Source: Prillingera fragicola
Taxonomy: Eukaryota; Basidiomycota; Tremellomycetes; Trichosporonales; Trichosporonaceae
Direction: 5' to 3'
Assembly (NCBI GenBank): GCA_002335605.1
Contig: BEDY01000005.1
Span: 1,488,001 to 1,552,000 of the forward strand
Length of the DNA: 64,000 bases
Shown here: positions 25,701 through 36,050 of the stretch, one piece after another
Layout: every line of letters starts with the position of its first letter
Position numbering within the stretch: position 1 is the stretch's first letter
Position numbers and translations under genes: made by a program
Notes under the pieces: model-generated
What the model was told of the DNA's origin: nothing
The model's input: the letters and a program-made list of their open reading frames with translations, nothing else
Database searches by the model: none

Positions 25701-26367
25701 CAGGCGCTGCACGTACACGTTGGCGAGAGCCAGTCAGGCGATAGTAGATTTCGTCGTCGGTGCATCGCAGGCGAATGCGATGGGGGTAGCGTTCAAGTAG
25801 CGCGGGCAGGTTATCAACGCGCACTGGTGGGTTGCATCCATCGTCGTCGCCGAGCTTGCGGAAGAGCCTGTGCTGTTCCGCTTCATCGTTTGGAGGAGGC
25901 GCAAGCGTCGTGGGTGCCGAGTTCTCAGGCGCGGTGTCGAGGCCAGGGAGGTCATCCGCTCCGATCACGACCTGCAGGCATTGGTGTCGCGCGAGTAGAG
26001 GCCACAGGTGGGCAAAGAAGGCTTCATCGACATGCGGGTCGAGGGAATGGAGGTGCGCACGGACGACGAGGGGGTCCGAGCCTTGGTGCTTGTCAGTTAC
26101 ATGTCCTTGTCATTGTCGATCCCGCTCGCATCCACCTGGTGAACTCTCCCAAGTGGGAGTGCTGGACACCCTCCACTCTTCGGAGGTCACAAACAATCTC
26201 ACGAGCTCGCCGTAGAGGGGTTCGATCCTCGTCGGTGTCGACAAGCAGTGGTGGGACTTTTGCGAGAAGGGGTGCAAGGTGGAGGACACCAAAAATCAAG
26301 ACTTACCGAGCACGCCCTCGAACGCGACATAGTTGAGGGACGCCTCGAGGAGCTCGTGGATCCTCAT
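19745..26367 (-). CDS. TFC3: TFIIIC largest subunit, B-block DNA-binding factor (Tfc3/GTF3C1 family)
   Basis: The main exon (19745 to about 24945) is preceded by an exon of about 700 nt and two or more short 5' exons. The start peptide MRIHELLEASLNYVAFEGVLG matches the conserved N-terminus (LDEVALEG in human). The B-block winged helix follows: LAARAREQGVSALELGPVTG, then SSQNSVFHYIKVLTQLGL. Further winged-helix-like segments are spread along about 2000 residues, with a Lys/Pro-rich AT-hook-like stretch (KKSGRPKKEK, KPPVRRGRPRRS) and an acidic Ala/Pro-rich linker. TFIIIC binds A and B boxes of tRNA genes and recruits TFIIIB for RNA polymerase III. Frame choice for the short exon at about 26120-26290 is not settled. 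Nuclear location is supported by the basic patches. Confidence 0.88.
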
Positions 26368-26772
26368 GACGCCGTGCGCATGTGCGTTGATGCAAGAGAT
26401 GTAGAGAGTGCAGTGCGCGTTGGCGAGGGAAGGTGCGAAGGAGGACGAGGTTGGAAAGACATCAACATGCCCTGTTTGGAAATTTGGTCCCGTGGCCTGG
26501 CATGGGTGAGTTGCTACTGGCGTTCATTACTGAGGAGTTGAGAGTGGCAGCGAGGTGCATGCATTACAGGCTGCATTCTAGATCTACATATCACAGTTCG
26601 CATGTCAAACCATCGGGCTGGTACACATGCACGCTGTTGAACAAGTTCGTGCTGGCAGTCAACTAGACACTACTGCGCGTACCACCTTTTGCCACCGTTC
26701 GCTACCAAGTGCTCATGACGTCGACCTCCACTTCGCGCTTTCCGTTGTTGCCTTTGCTTTATTCTCGAGTCC
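26368..26772. promoter_or_regulatory. Divergent promoter region between TFC3 and the Nudix gene
   Basis: About 405 bp between divergent start codons. I see no TATA box or clear operator. The part adjoining the Nudix gene (26660-26770) is C/T-rich. Confidence 0.45.
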
Positions 26773-27693
26773 ATGACCCAACCTCTGCTTACAGTTCGAG
26801 CACTCGCACTACGCATACCCAAGCGAGCAGTCACGTCTCACATACCTGCTCTCAAATACACACCGGCTCGAGCCATGTCGTCGTCCCAGCCGAAGGAGCA
26901 GCCGCCCAAGATTATCGGTGTTGATCGCTATGAGACCGACGCCAAGTGGTTGCGTCTGGAGAAGATTAGGTGGCAGGATGAGGATGGCAAGGACGTGAGT
27001 TTTGTGCAAGGCTCAGCGCTGATAGCAGCGTATCTGGGAGGTTGCTAACCGCTCGACCCGGAGCAAGGGAGGTGTTGACAGTGCGTCTTGCTAGTGTGGG
27101 CAGCGGCAGAGCTAATCGCCAGGCGTCCATATTCTTGCCCTGATTCATGGAGAGCGCACTTCGGTTGTGCTTATTGAGCAGTACCGTCCACCTGCTGGAG
27201 CGGTTGTCCTCGGTAGGTGGCCCCAGGTGGCGTGCGCTGACTATTCAGAGTTCCCGGCGGGTCTCATCGACGAGGGCGAGGACCCCGCCACCACGGCCAT
27301 TCGCGAGCTTCACGAGGAGACTGGATATCAGGGAGAAGGTGTGACTGTTCGTGACGTCTCCCCTGTACTGGTCAAGGATCCTGGGTAAGCGTCGGGTCGA
27401 GCGCTGCCGCTATGCTGGAGCTGGGCTGACTCGCCAGAATGACCGGTGCCAACATGCATCTCGTCACCATCGACATCAAGCTGCCCAAAGGCGCTCCCGA
27501 GCCTGTTCCCAAACTTGAGCCTGGAGAGCATATCAAGAAGCGCATCGTTGCGCTTGCCGACCTGCAGGCTACGATCAAGGGTGAGTTCCGCATTCCCTTC
27601 GCCAGCTGACACGCAGACTACGACTCGCGCGGCTTCGCCATCGACGCGCTCGTGTCCAGTGTCGCGATTGGCCTGTCGCTGGCGGGCAAGTAG
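26773..27693 (+). CDS. Nudix hydrolase, ADP-ribose/ADP-sugar pyrophosphatase (Ysa1-like)
   Basis: Six exons (26773-26994, 27029-27080, 27123-27212, 27249-27384, 27438-27580, 27617-27693) give 239 residues. The Nudix box is complete in [17 protein letters not shown] and HEETGYQ (G-x5-E-x7-REL-x-EE-x-G), so Mg-binding glutamates are present. Upstream are the typical [22 protein letters not shown] and [13 protein letters not shown] of ADP-sugar pyrophosphatases, which cleave ADP-ribose to AMP and ribose-5-phosphate. The first 34 residues are rich in Arg and hydrophobic residues with no acidic ones ([16 protein letters not shown]), resembling a mitochondrial presequence. A second in-frame ATG at 26875 (MSSSQPKEQ) would give a cytosolic form. 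The first intron is only 34 nt. Confidence 0.92.
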
Positions 27694-28166
27694 AACAATA
27701 GTAAATAGGACAGCAGGCAGGCAGTAGAAGGCAAAATGAAGCATGTGTCGACGGATGTGGCCAGACGGCGATTGCCGGCGGCAGAGGATGGCGGCCTTCT
27801 GTGCGGGCGGATAGGTGTCCGCCGAATCGGACTGATCAAGCCGTTCGTGTAGTCCAGACTGGTCTAGGCTTCCAGGACAATGCTGGCATTGGTGGCAGGC
27901 TGGAGGTGCATATCCAAATAGAGATGTGCTATGCATGCTGTAGAGTATGGACAGAGGATCCGGAACGATAGTCAAAGGCGGCGGGACGATGCTGGACCGG
28001 ATACCGATTATTGTTCCTGGCAGCTCGCATACCGGGCCGACTTTCTCGTCATGGTCTGAAGTCTCCCCAAGCCTGAAGCGAGCAGTACTCGTGCAGGACA
28101 CGTTGGCATCTTGCTTTATCTCACTCTTGCTCACACGACGATTGCAAAGCACACAACCCAACGACC
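27694..28166. other. Spacer between Nudix and SDR genes
   Basis: Tandem genes on the same strand flank this 473 bp region, which should hold the Nudix 3' UTR and the SDR promoter. A long reverse-strand frame that reaches into the Nudix gene has no domain. I see nothing else. Confidence 0.5.
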
Positions 28167-29881
28167 ATGTCCCTCCGCACCGCCCTCACGTCGGTGGTCC
28201 GCCAGCGCCTCACATCGATGCCCACCTCGGCAGTCCTCGTCCGCAGCCTCCACTCCACTGCGCTCGTCGCAAACAAGGAGAAGAGCCCCGAGCAGATTCA
28301 GCGCGAGTACGACGAGCACCGCGTCGAGGTCACGCCCAGCGCGGCCATTGATTCCGACAAGACGTTTGAGCTGCCAAAGGTGCGTGTCCGATATGTCGGG
28401 GCTGTGCGGTGGGGCGCTGACAGGCTAGTCGTTCCCCAAACACGACGTCGGGCACGATGTGCACCGTAATGTCGGACCGCATTCGAAGCGTACCCTGGCG
28501 TCGTTCAGCATGCAGGGCAAGGTGTGCGTCGTGACCGGTGCCGGCCGCGGGTTGGGCAACATGATGGCGCGCACATTTGTCGAGTCTGGAGCGACCGACA
28601 TTGTGATTCTCGACCTCAAGGAGACTGAGGCCGCTGCGGCTGCTGTCGAGCTCGAAAAGTGGTTTGTCGAGCATGGCGAGGCTCAGCCGGGGGAGATCAA
28701 TGCTGTGGGCATCGGGTGCAACGTTGCGGACGAGCAGAGTGTCAAGGAGGCGTTCAAGCGGATCAAGGACAAGTTTGGTCGCGTCGACGCCCTCGTGACT
28801 GCGGCTGGTATTGTGGAGAACTTTGCCGCTACAGAGTACCCTACGGAGAAGGTCAAGAAGCTCATGGACATCAACGTTATGGGAACGTGGTACTGTGCGC
28901 TCGAGGGCAGCAAGCTCATGCCCGAGGGCGGAGCGATCACACTCATTGGCAGTATGAGCGGCAGCGTGAGTTGACAACTGCGGAGTTGAACCAGTGGAGC
29001 TAACTGTTTGCAGGTTGTCAACATTCCCCAGCCCCAGACGCCATACAACTTCTCGAGTGAGTAGAACGGCGTCTCACTGTGCAGATGCGGATCTAACGAT
29101 TTACAGAGGCTGCTGTCCGTCACATGGCACGTTCGCTGGCCGTCGAGTGGGCACCGCAGAAGATCCGGGTCAACTGCATCGCGTGAGTCAAAGCGGCACA
29201 GTCCGGCAAACCCCATTCCATGGGCACATTGACTCTCCGCAATCGCACTCCAGCGCAGCGGATTTGGACGCCGTTGGGGACCCGATTGAACTAGGCTTTC
29301 ATTCTCCCACGCCGCACCCGTCACTTCTCGCTGATTCCATCGCGTGCGGGACTGACGCCGCAGGCCCGGTTACATGCTCACCAACCTCACCAAGGTGATT
29401 CTCGACAACGACCCTGTTCTGCGTGACGCTTGGCTTGACAAGATTCCCGTGGTAAGTCTTCCTTGGGGCGAGTCTCTGTGCGCGGGGATCCAGAACGGTA
29501 CAGGTGTGCCGCCCAAAGATGGCAGATGAGACGAGGTCGAAATCGCGCAGCGGTGCATCTGAGTCACGCGCGGGCTTGCCTGTCGCCGCACCATGAGCAG
29601 GTGCGACGCTGCCCCTCGCCGCTTGGACCTCGGCGAGTCGCCGGCCTGTCCCAGCTCGCTACACCGCCGGTCCGACATCCGCGGGGTCCAAGACCCGACA
29701 TGCCTGACCTTCTATGCCGATGCCAGCATGCTACGACGCTCGTGTGGAGAGCTGACACACACAGGGCCGCATGGGTGACCCCTCGGACCTCAAGGGCGCA
29801 GTCATCTACCTCTCGTCGGATGCGAGCAAGTACACTACCGGCTCGGAAGTAGTGGTCGACGGCGGCTACACTTGCGTGTAA
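28167..29881 (+). CDS. Short-chain dehydrogenase/reductase, probably mitochondrial
   Basis: Six exons (28167-28379, 28429-28975, 29014-29056, 29107-29182, 29364-29451, 29765-29881). The N-terminus (MSLRTALTSVVRQRL and VLVRSLHSTALVANKE) looks like a mitochondrial import signal with a cleavage-like RSLHST. The Rossmann fold begins VCVVTGAGRGLGN (TGxxxGxG) and the NNAG-like segment is VTAAGIVEN. The catalytic serine region is LIGSMSGS and the catalytic pair is YNFSK (YxxxK). PGYMLTNLT follows, and the C-terminus is YTTGSEVVVDGGYTCV. The architecture resembles fungal D-arabinitol/sorbose/xylulose-type polyol reductases, which use NAD(P)H on sugars, but the substrate is not determinable. Introns 4 and 5 (181 and 313 nt) are long for this window. 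Confidence 0.9.
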
Positions 29882-30690
29882 CCCTGCTGCGCGAGTGGCA
29901 TCGGATTCCGTCACAGGCCCCCCTCCGAATGCCTTGCCCGCAAACTCTCGAACGACAGCTGGAGGAGGCATATGACGGTGCTGGTGACGCATGGACAAGC
30001 AAGAGGGGTGCGCGAGGCGAGGCTGGTCACGTAACCGATGTGCCGAGCATGGGAGTTTGGGCAGGAGTTGTGTGCTGGGCGCGACCTTGCTTGCCGACTT
30101 GTGAGGATGCGGTGTAACCGAGCAGGAGGTAGTAATAGACACTGGGAGAGGGTAGCATGGATATTCTGTTCAAGACTTTGCAGATGACGGCCGTGTCCGC
30201 TACTTCGGCCCCCATCTTGTCGCCGCTGGCATGCGCGACCTGCCGTCGTTGTCGCCAATCTCGCCCACGGCATACTACGGTTATCCGAGTCCTCTGTCGT
30301 TGATGTTTGGCCTATTGGTAGAGGATGTTTGTGGTTTCGAGCTGCGACGTGTGCATGGGCGTGCGTTTCAGCAAACCCATGAAGAGTATGTCGGGAAATT
30401 CAAGCAACAACGTCTTCGGCAAATGCCAATCCCCAGGCACCACCCACCCAACGGGCCACCCACTATCTCGCTCCTCTCTCCTGATGTTGCTCACTCTCTC
30501 TCGTTGCCACTGCCCACTTTACCAACACCTCTATAACAAACTATCAACTCTTTCATCTTGTCTCTCCTCCCCCTCTATCATCCATCGAGTGCATCTCCCC
30601 TCCCGCACCACTCTCCCAGCGCACCACACAACCAACGCACTACCCACCGCCCATACCCCTTCCTCCTCATTCCCCGATCCAACCTCAACC
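29882..30690. other. Spacer upstream of omega-amidase gene
   Basis: No gene is visible in 809 bp. The last ~220 bp before the next ATG are strongly C/T/A-rich (CTCTCC, CCCTCCC, CACC), typical of a fungal 5' leader and promoter. Confidence 0.5.
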
Positions 30691-32247
30691 ATGGCCCTCA
30701 TCAACGCCAAGCCCTTCCGCCTCGCGCTGCTACAGCTCAGCGGCCTGACCTCGGTCAAGACAAACAACATAGCCGTCGCACGCAAGGCCGTCCTCGCCGC
30801 GGCCGCGTCCGTACCCAAGCCTGATCTCATTGTGCTGCCCGAGATCTGGAACTCGCCCTACGCCGTCACGGCGTTTGCAGACTACAGCGAGCGTCTTCCT
30901 GCTGTGGAGAACGGCACGGAGGTTCCCATCCCTGGAGAAAAGGCAGAGGGAGAGAGCGTCACTGCTATGCGTGAGATGGCGCGCGAGTCGGGCGTATGGC
31001 TGATTGGAGGTGAGTAAGCAGCCGAGCCGAGAGCTGGCAGTTGAGGAGACAGGCGGTCCTGGCATGTGCACTGTATTGTTCTGCCAGAGTACAGACTCGC
31101 GCCGCGGTGTCACACACGCTGGTGGAGCCCCTTGGCGTCGCGGGGGTGACTGCCACCGTGTTTGATGGGCAGTGCCCACTGGCCGAACGTGTTGCGTTGG
31201 CGAGTTATGCTCTTGCCCCGAGACGCACATTCTCGGAGCCGTGGGGACCCCGGTATCTCCGTTTACCATGGACCACACACTGACATAGCAGGGTCTATTC
31301 CGGAGCGTGAGGACGGCACGGACAACATTTACAACACCTGCACGGCCTACAACCCCGAGGGTGAGTCAGCTTCTGCACGACGCGGGCGGCGCTGACGAGC
31401 AGGACGGATGGTCGCGAAGCACCGCAAGGTCCACCTCTTTGACATTGACATTCCTGGGCGTCAAACTTTCAAGGTGAGTGTCAGGCATGAGAATTTAGAC
31501 AACCTACGACAACAACGCTATCGCACACAAGCGCACACGCGCAAACGTACGCAATCTCACGCCCCGCAGGAGTCGGACTCGCTCACGCCTGGTACTTGGC
31601 TCACGTCGTTTGAGGCGCCATTTGGCAAGATTGGGCTGGGCATCTGCTATGACATTGTGAGTCGAGGTTTATTCTGGCCATGATCACCCCTGCTAACGTT
31701 ACAAGCGCTTCCCGGAGCCTGCGATGATTGCGGCACGCCAGGGTGAGTCGATCCGACAGCATCGAAGACTCCTTTGTTCGAAGCTGACTCGGTGAAAGGC
31801 TGTGTTGCCATGATCTACCCCGCGGCATTCAACACCACTACGGGTCCCATGCACTGGACACTTCTCCAGCGTTCACGGTGAGTCGAGTGCTGATCTATCA
31901 CACGAATCTTGCCACTGACGTTCCAGCGCAAACGACAACCAGCTGTACGTCTCAATGTGCTCTCCCGCGCGCCACCCCGGAGCCGCCTACCAGGCTGTGA
32001 GTTGTTGGAGGGTCAGCCTCGAATCGAGCTGATGAATCAGTACGGCCACTCGTCGGTTGTTGACCCCCTTGGCAACGTTGTTGCCGAGGCAGACGAGAAC
32101 GAGGCGATCGTTTACGCCGACATTGGTGAGTTCTCGTCTGTGTAACCCTACTAACGGGCAGACCCCGAGATGTTGGCGACGACTCGCCGCAACCTCCCTG
32201 TGACTGTCCAGAGGAGGTTTGACGTGTACACCGATGTCGCCAAGTAG
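30691..32247 (+). CDS. Omega-amidase (Nit2/Nit3-type nitrilase superfamily)
   Basis: Nine exons (30691-31009, 31292-31360, 31403-31473, 31570-31656, 31706-31742, 31799-31877, 31927-31996, 32041-32125, 32162-32247) give 300 residues. The nitrilase triad is visible: Glu in [10 protein letters not shown], Lys in [14 protein letters not shown] and Cys in [12 protein letters not shown]. The segment [17 protein letters not shown] and the closing [14 protein letters not shown] are typical of Nit2. The enzyme hydrolyses alpha-ketoglutaramate and alpha-ketosuccinamate to 2-oxoglutarate and oxaloacetate, cleaning up transaminase products. The related Nit1/DaNit repair amidase is the main alternative. 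No targeting peptide is obvious. The first intron is 282 nt, the rest are about 40-100 nt. Confidence 0.93.
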
Positions 32248-32757
32248 AAGCAGAGAGCTGTCAGGGGGAGGAGGAGGTATTGCTTGTACTGGGGTCGCGG
32301 CGTCATTGCCAGAGTGTCGTGTCTGGGAATTTTCAAGGTTATGGTGGGCGCCGGCGCCCTCTTGTGCATGGCTTGTTGTCGCAGCAGTAGCAGTAGTAGT
32401 AGTACAAGTACCTGAGCTAGAATACAGCGCCGTCTTTGCATGGATGAGCATTTCACCCAGACGTCTGCTGCACTACTGCTGGTCGACCTCCACCTGTGCT
32501 GCTGCTGCCACAGAATAAATTTCCGTGAAAAAGTCCGCGCGTGGCAGCCTGGGTGGCTCCAGCCAGGACGACTCCTCCCGCCCAGCGTGCACCACCCAGC
32601 CAGGCCTGGCTGCTCCCCCTGGCAGTGCTGCTCACTTTTGCTGTTCTTGCCACCTACTTTACCAACAAAAGCCGCACATCCCACATCCTACATCCCCCGT
32701 CGGCACCCTCCCCTCCCTTCTCCCCCTCCCTCCCCCTCTCAGCTAAACCCGAAAGCA
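32248..32757. other. Spacer and promoter of eRF1 gene
   Basis: About 510 bp. It contains an imperfect trinucleotide tract (GCAGCAGTAGCAGTAGTAGTAG, about 32381-32402). A very C/T-rich leader (CCCTCCCTTCTCCCCCTCCC) runs directly into the eRF1 start, as expected for a highly expressed gene. Confidence 0.55.
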
Positions 32758-34456
32758 ATGTCGACTCAGGAAGAGGTACGTCTCACAACGGCAGCATGAA
32801 CTGACACGACAGACCGACCAGAACATCCTGGTGAGCATCGACGCGCGTGATGGGGCAGACAGTGCCGGAGGATATTTTGCTCGAAACGCATTTTCAGTGC
32901 CGCCGTTGCGCGGCATCCTTCCACGACGACGCGATCATGAGCCCCGTCGCGCGCGAACGGGAGGGCGAGCTGACTGTCGCAGGTGTGGCGTTACCGCAAG
33001 CTCCTGACGGAGCTGAGCACTGCGCGTGGTGCGGGAACGTCGTGTATTACGCTTGTGCTGCCGCCTCGTGAGTGTTGTGCGGTGCGGGACGGAGACGAAG
33101 CGTGCAGGGCCGGAGAGCGTGTGAGGCGCGCTGTTGCCACCCAAATCGTTTCACTGCGTGCGGCGTCGCGCTTGGGAGAGGGAGCTACCGGAGCCGAAAC
33201 GTTGAGCTAACTGAGACTCCAGGCTCGCAGATCTCGCAGGCCAGCAACATGCTTACTACCGAGTACGGAACCGCGTCCAACATCAAGTCGCGTGTCAACC
33301 GGTACGTCTAAAGCTACTTGCAGCGCTGACGTGCAGTCTCTCTGTCCTCTCCGCCATTACCTCTACCCAGCAAAAGCTCAAGCTCTACACCCGTGTCCCC
33401 GACAACGGTCTGTGTGTCTTTGTCGGCACTGTCCTGAACGATGAGGGCAAGGAGCGCAAGCTGTCGCTCGCGCTCGAGCCCTTCAAGCCCATCAACACTT
33501 CGCTGTACATGTGCGACTCGCGTTTCCACGTCGAGGCTCTCGCCGAGTTGCTCGAGACGGACACCAAGTGGGGTTTCATCATTATGGACGGTAACGGATC
33601 GCTGTTCGGTACTCTTTCGGGCAACACGCGCGAGGTGCTGCACAAGTTTAGCGTCGACCTTCCCAAGAAGCACGGTCGTGGTGGTCAGTCGGCGTTGCGT
33701 TTCTCGCGTCTTCGTGACGAGGCGCGTCGCAACTATGTGCGCAAGGTCGCCGAGCTTGCCGTTCAGCACTTTATCACTGCCGACAAGGTCAACGTTGCCG
33801 GATTGGTTCTTGCCGGTTCCGCCGAGCTCAAGACTGACCTCTCTGGATCCGACCTCTTTGACGGCCGTTTGCTGGCAAAGGTCGTCAAGGTCGTCGACGT
33901 GTCGTACGGTGGCGAGAACGGTTTCAACCAGGCCATTGAGCTTGCCGCCGACTCGCTTGCCAACGTCAAGTTTGTCCAGGAGAAGCGTCTGATCCAAAAG
34001 TACTTTGACGAGATTGCCACCGACACTGGCAAGTACTGCTTTGGTATCACCGACACGCTCAAGGCGCTCGACATGGGTGCTGTCGAGACTCTGATTGTGT
34101 GGGAGGCCCTCGACACTATCCGCAACACGTTGCGCAACGCTGCCGGCGAGGAGATTATCGTCTTTTCGCAGCCCGACGAAAAGGACCGCGAAAAGTTTAT
34201 GGACAAGGCGACTGGCACCGAGATGGAGCAGGCGGCCGAGCCCCAGCCCCTCCTCGAGTGGTTTGCCGAAAAGTACAAGGAGTTTGGAGCCACCCTCGAG
34301 TTTGTCACCAACAAGTCGCAGGAGGGATCCCAGTTTGTCAAGGGATTCGGTGGAATCGGCGGTATCCTCCGATACAAGGTCGCGTTCGAGGACCTCGGCG
34401 ACCTCGACGACGACGACGACGAGTTTTACGGCTCGGACGATGACAGCGACATCTAA
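32758..34456 (+). CDS. SUP45: Translation termination factor eRF1 (Sup45)
   Basis: Exons 32758-32775, 32813-32830, 32983-33067, 33223-33301 and 33337-34456 give 439 residues, the normal eRF1 length. Stop-codon recognition motifs are intact: [11 protein letters not shown] (NIKS) and YMCDSRF (YxCxxxF). The peptidyl-hydrolysis loop is [13 protein letters not shown] (GGQ). The middle domain ([15 protein letters not shown]) and C-terminal domain for eRF3 binding ([15 protein letters not shown]) are highly conserved, and the protein ends in an acidic tail ([16 protein letters not shown]). It reads all three stop codons in the ribosomal A site and releases the peptide with eRF3. The two first exons are only 18 nt each. 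Codon use is strongly biased to C/G-ending codons, consistent with high expression. Confidence 0.97.
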
Positions 34457-35444
34457 TTCGGCGCCGCGAGCGCGCGCGCTTCCCTTCCACAGCAGGGGGA
34501 GGCCGCGAACACTCCGGCGCGGCGCGTGCCGGGCTGCTCCAGGATGTCCCTCTTGGGTTTGTCTTAGAGTGATGAGGGGACGGAGGGCCCGACACTGGCG
34601 CGGCGGCGAGCCCGCATCAAACCAAAAACCGAGACCCGCCCGTGGCCTTGAGAGGTCGCAGACGGGCTCTAGCAGCACATGACCATGTTGTGACGCATGA
34701 ATGCATAGATTCTGTACACTGCCAGCGGTGCGTGGGACGTTGGGCGTGCTGTGGGCAGGTGGCGACTATCCGATTGAACGCAATTCCGGTCCGGGAACCC
34801 ATGTTTACGATGAGCAACGACCGCGCAGAGTGGGAAAGCCGGAACCCGCGCCATGATGACGATAGGGATGCTGACGTGCGATGCTTGACGTCGGGCGCGT
34901 CTTGGACAAGGTGTTAGAGGAGAGTCGGCAGGGAGTTGAGATTTCCGACTAAACGTTGGTTGGTCAATACCGAGGTGCAGAGAGGCAGGTGTCGGAGCAG
35001 AGACGGATAGTGGAGGCTGATGACGCCGAGGGAGAGGTGTAGGATGAGAGACGGGGTGGGAGCGGTGTGAGAGCCGAGAGGGGTCGTGAGGTGTGGCGCC
35101 AGAGTGCAGCCGGTGTGGGAGGAGAGCTTGTGGCCGAGGTGTAGGAGGAGAGGTTAGTTGCCGTTAGGTGGGGGAGGAGAAGACGCCGAGATGCGGATAG
35201 GTAATTCTGTTGCGATGTGACTCTAGTTGCCGGTTTGGAGCGCCGGTGGACAATAGGGGATGATGGAGTCCTGAGTAGTGTGAGCATGCATAGGTGGGTG
35301 GTGGGAGGAAGACTGATAGGTGAGGAAAGGGAAGTGAATGCCGCGGCGCTGCAAAGCCCGCTCTCACCGCACACCTTGCAGGAACGAGACATTGGTGTTG
35401 TACTGTCTCTCTCCTCACACCTGTTTTTCAACATCTCTTACAGT

Positions 35445-35507
35445 CTCTGATGAGACACCTACTGATCTGCATCTTGCCAGCCTCTGACGAGACACCTACT
35501 GACCTGC
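35445..35507. repeat. Direct repeat of 26 nt (two imperfect copies)
   Basis: Copy 1 at 35445-35470 and copy 2 at 35482-35507 differ at two positions (T versus C at both) and are 37 nt apart from start to start. The shared core is GAGACACCTACTGA. Function is unknown. Confidence 0.85.
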
Positions 35508-35863
35508 GTGTCCCACCGGCCAGCACGTCGTTCACACCCGGTGTTGGGGGCCAGTGCTTGGCACGGTCAACATCCCAGGCCTGTCCACCTTTCCAGCCCT
35601 CCGCTCCACCATGGTACTGAAGCTCAGCCACAAGGCTGCGTACACTTAACACATGACCCCTCAGGTTCTCACCCTCGGCAACACCCTTGGTCTTGATCAG
35701 GGAGAACATAGAGGATCTTAGACGACGCACTTTGATCGTATTCGACGCCAACAGTGATTGGCACCGCCCTCGCCTGTCTTGTTCCTCACCTTGATCAATC
35801 TTGTCACAAAGCCGGTCCTCTTTTCACATCATCTAAACCGAATGCCGCGACATGGTTCCCCCC

Positions 35864-35976
35864 GGGGTGCAGATGCACCCCTTGGGTCCCCTCGGGGACG
35901 GGTTTCTTGCTCGGCTTCTCCTTTCTTTGATTGAGAGCGAGCACGACCGTGAGCTGGTGGGCAATCGCGTATATAA
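35864..35976 (+). promoter_or_regulatory. Hydrolase promoter: two GC palindromes and a TATA box
   Basis: A perfect inverted repeat GGGGTGCA-GA-TGCACCCC lies at 35864-35881. A second, GTCCCC-TC-GGGGAC, lies at 35886-35899. TATATAA at 35970-35976 sits 75 nt before the ATG. The palindromes resemble dimeric transcription-factor sites; CCCC/GGGG cores suggest C2H2 zinc-finger (Mig1/CreA or Msn-like) binding, which is inference. Confidence 0.6.
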
Positions 35977-36050
35977 CGGGGCCGGGTTGTTAGTCGTTCT
36001 CATTCACAGCAGCAGAACAATCACACAACAGCAACGCAAACACCCACACA

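Larger units (their letters stand above)
34457..36050. other. Long spacer with degenerate G/A-rich repeats
   Basis: No supportable gene in 1.6 kb. Between about 34990 and 35330 the + strand is purine-rich, with recurrent related words such as GAGGTGTAGGATGAGAG and GAGGTGTAGGAGGAGAG and several GACGCCGAG. A 26-nt direct repeat lies at 35445-35470 and 35482-35507. The right end holds the hydrolase promoter, described separately. Confidence 0.6.

Noticed and set aside
26200..26240. GGGTTCGATCCTC, resembling a tRNA T-loop / B box
   Set aside because: The arms do not form a proper T-stem, no acceptor or anticodon arm is found around it, and it lies in the TFIIIC 5' exon region.
27328..28161. Reverse 277-codon frame overlapping the Nudix 3' end
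   Set aside because: Overlaps confirmed Nudix exons and its unique part has no domain.
33314..34678. Reverse-strand 454-codon frame over eRF1
   Set aside because: Antisense shadow of the highly conserved eRF1 exon.
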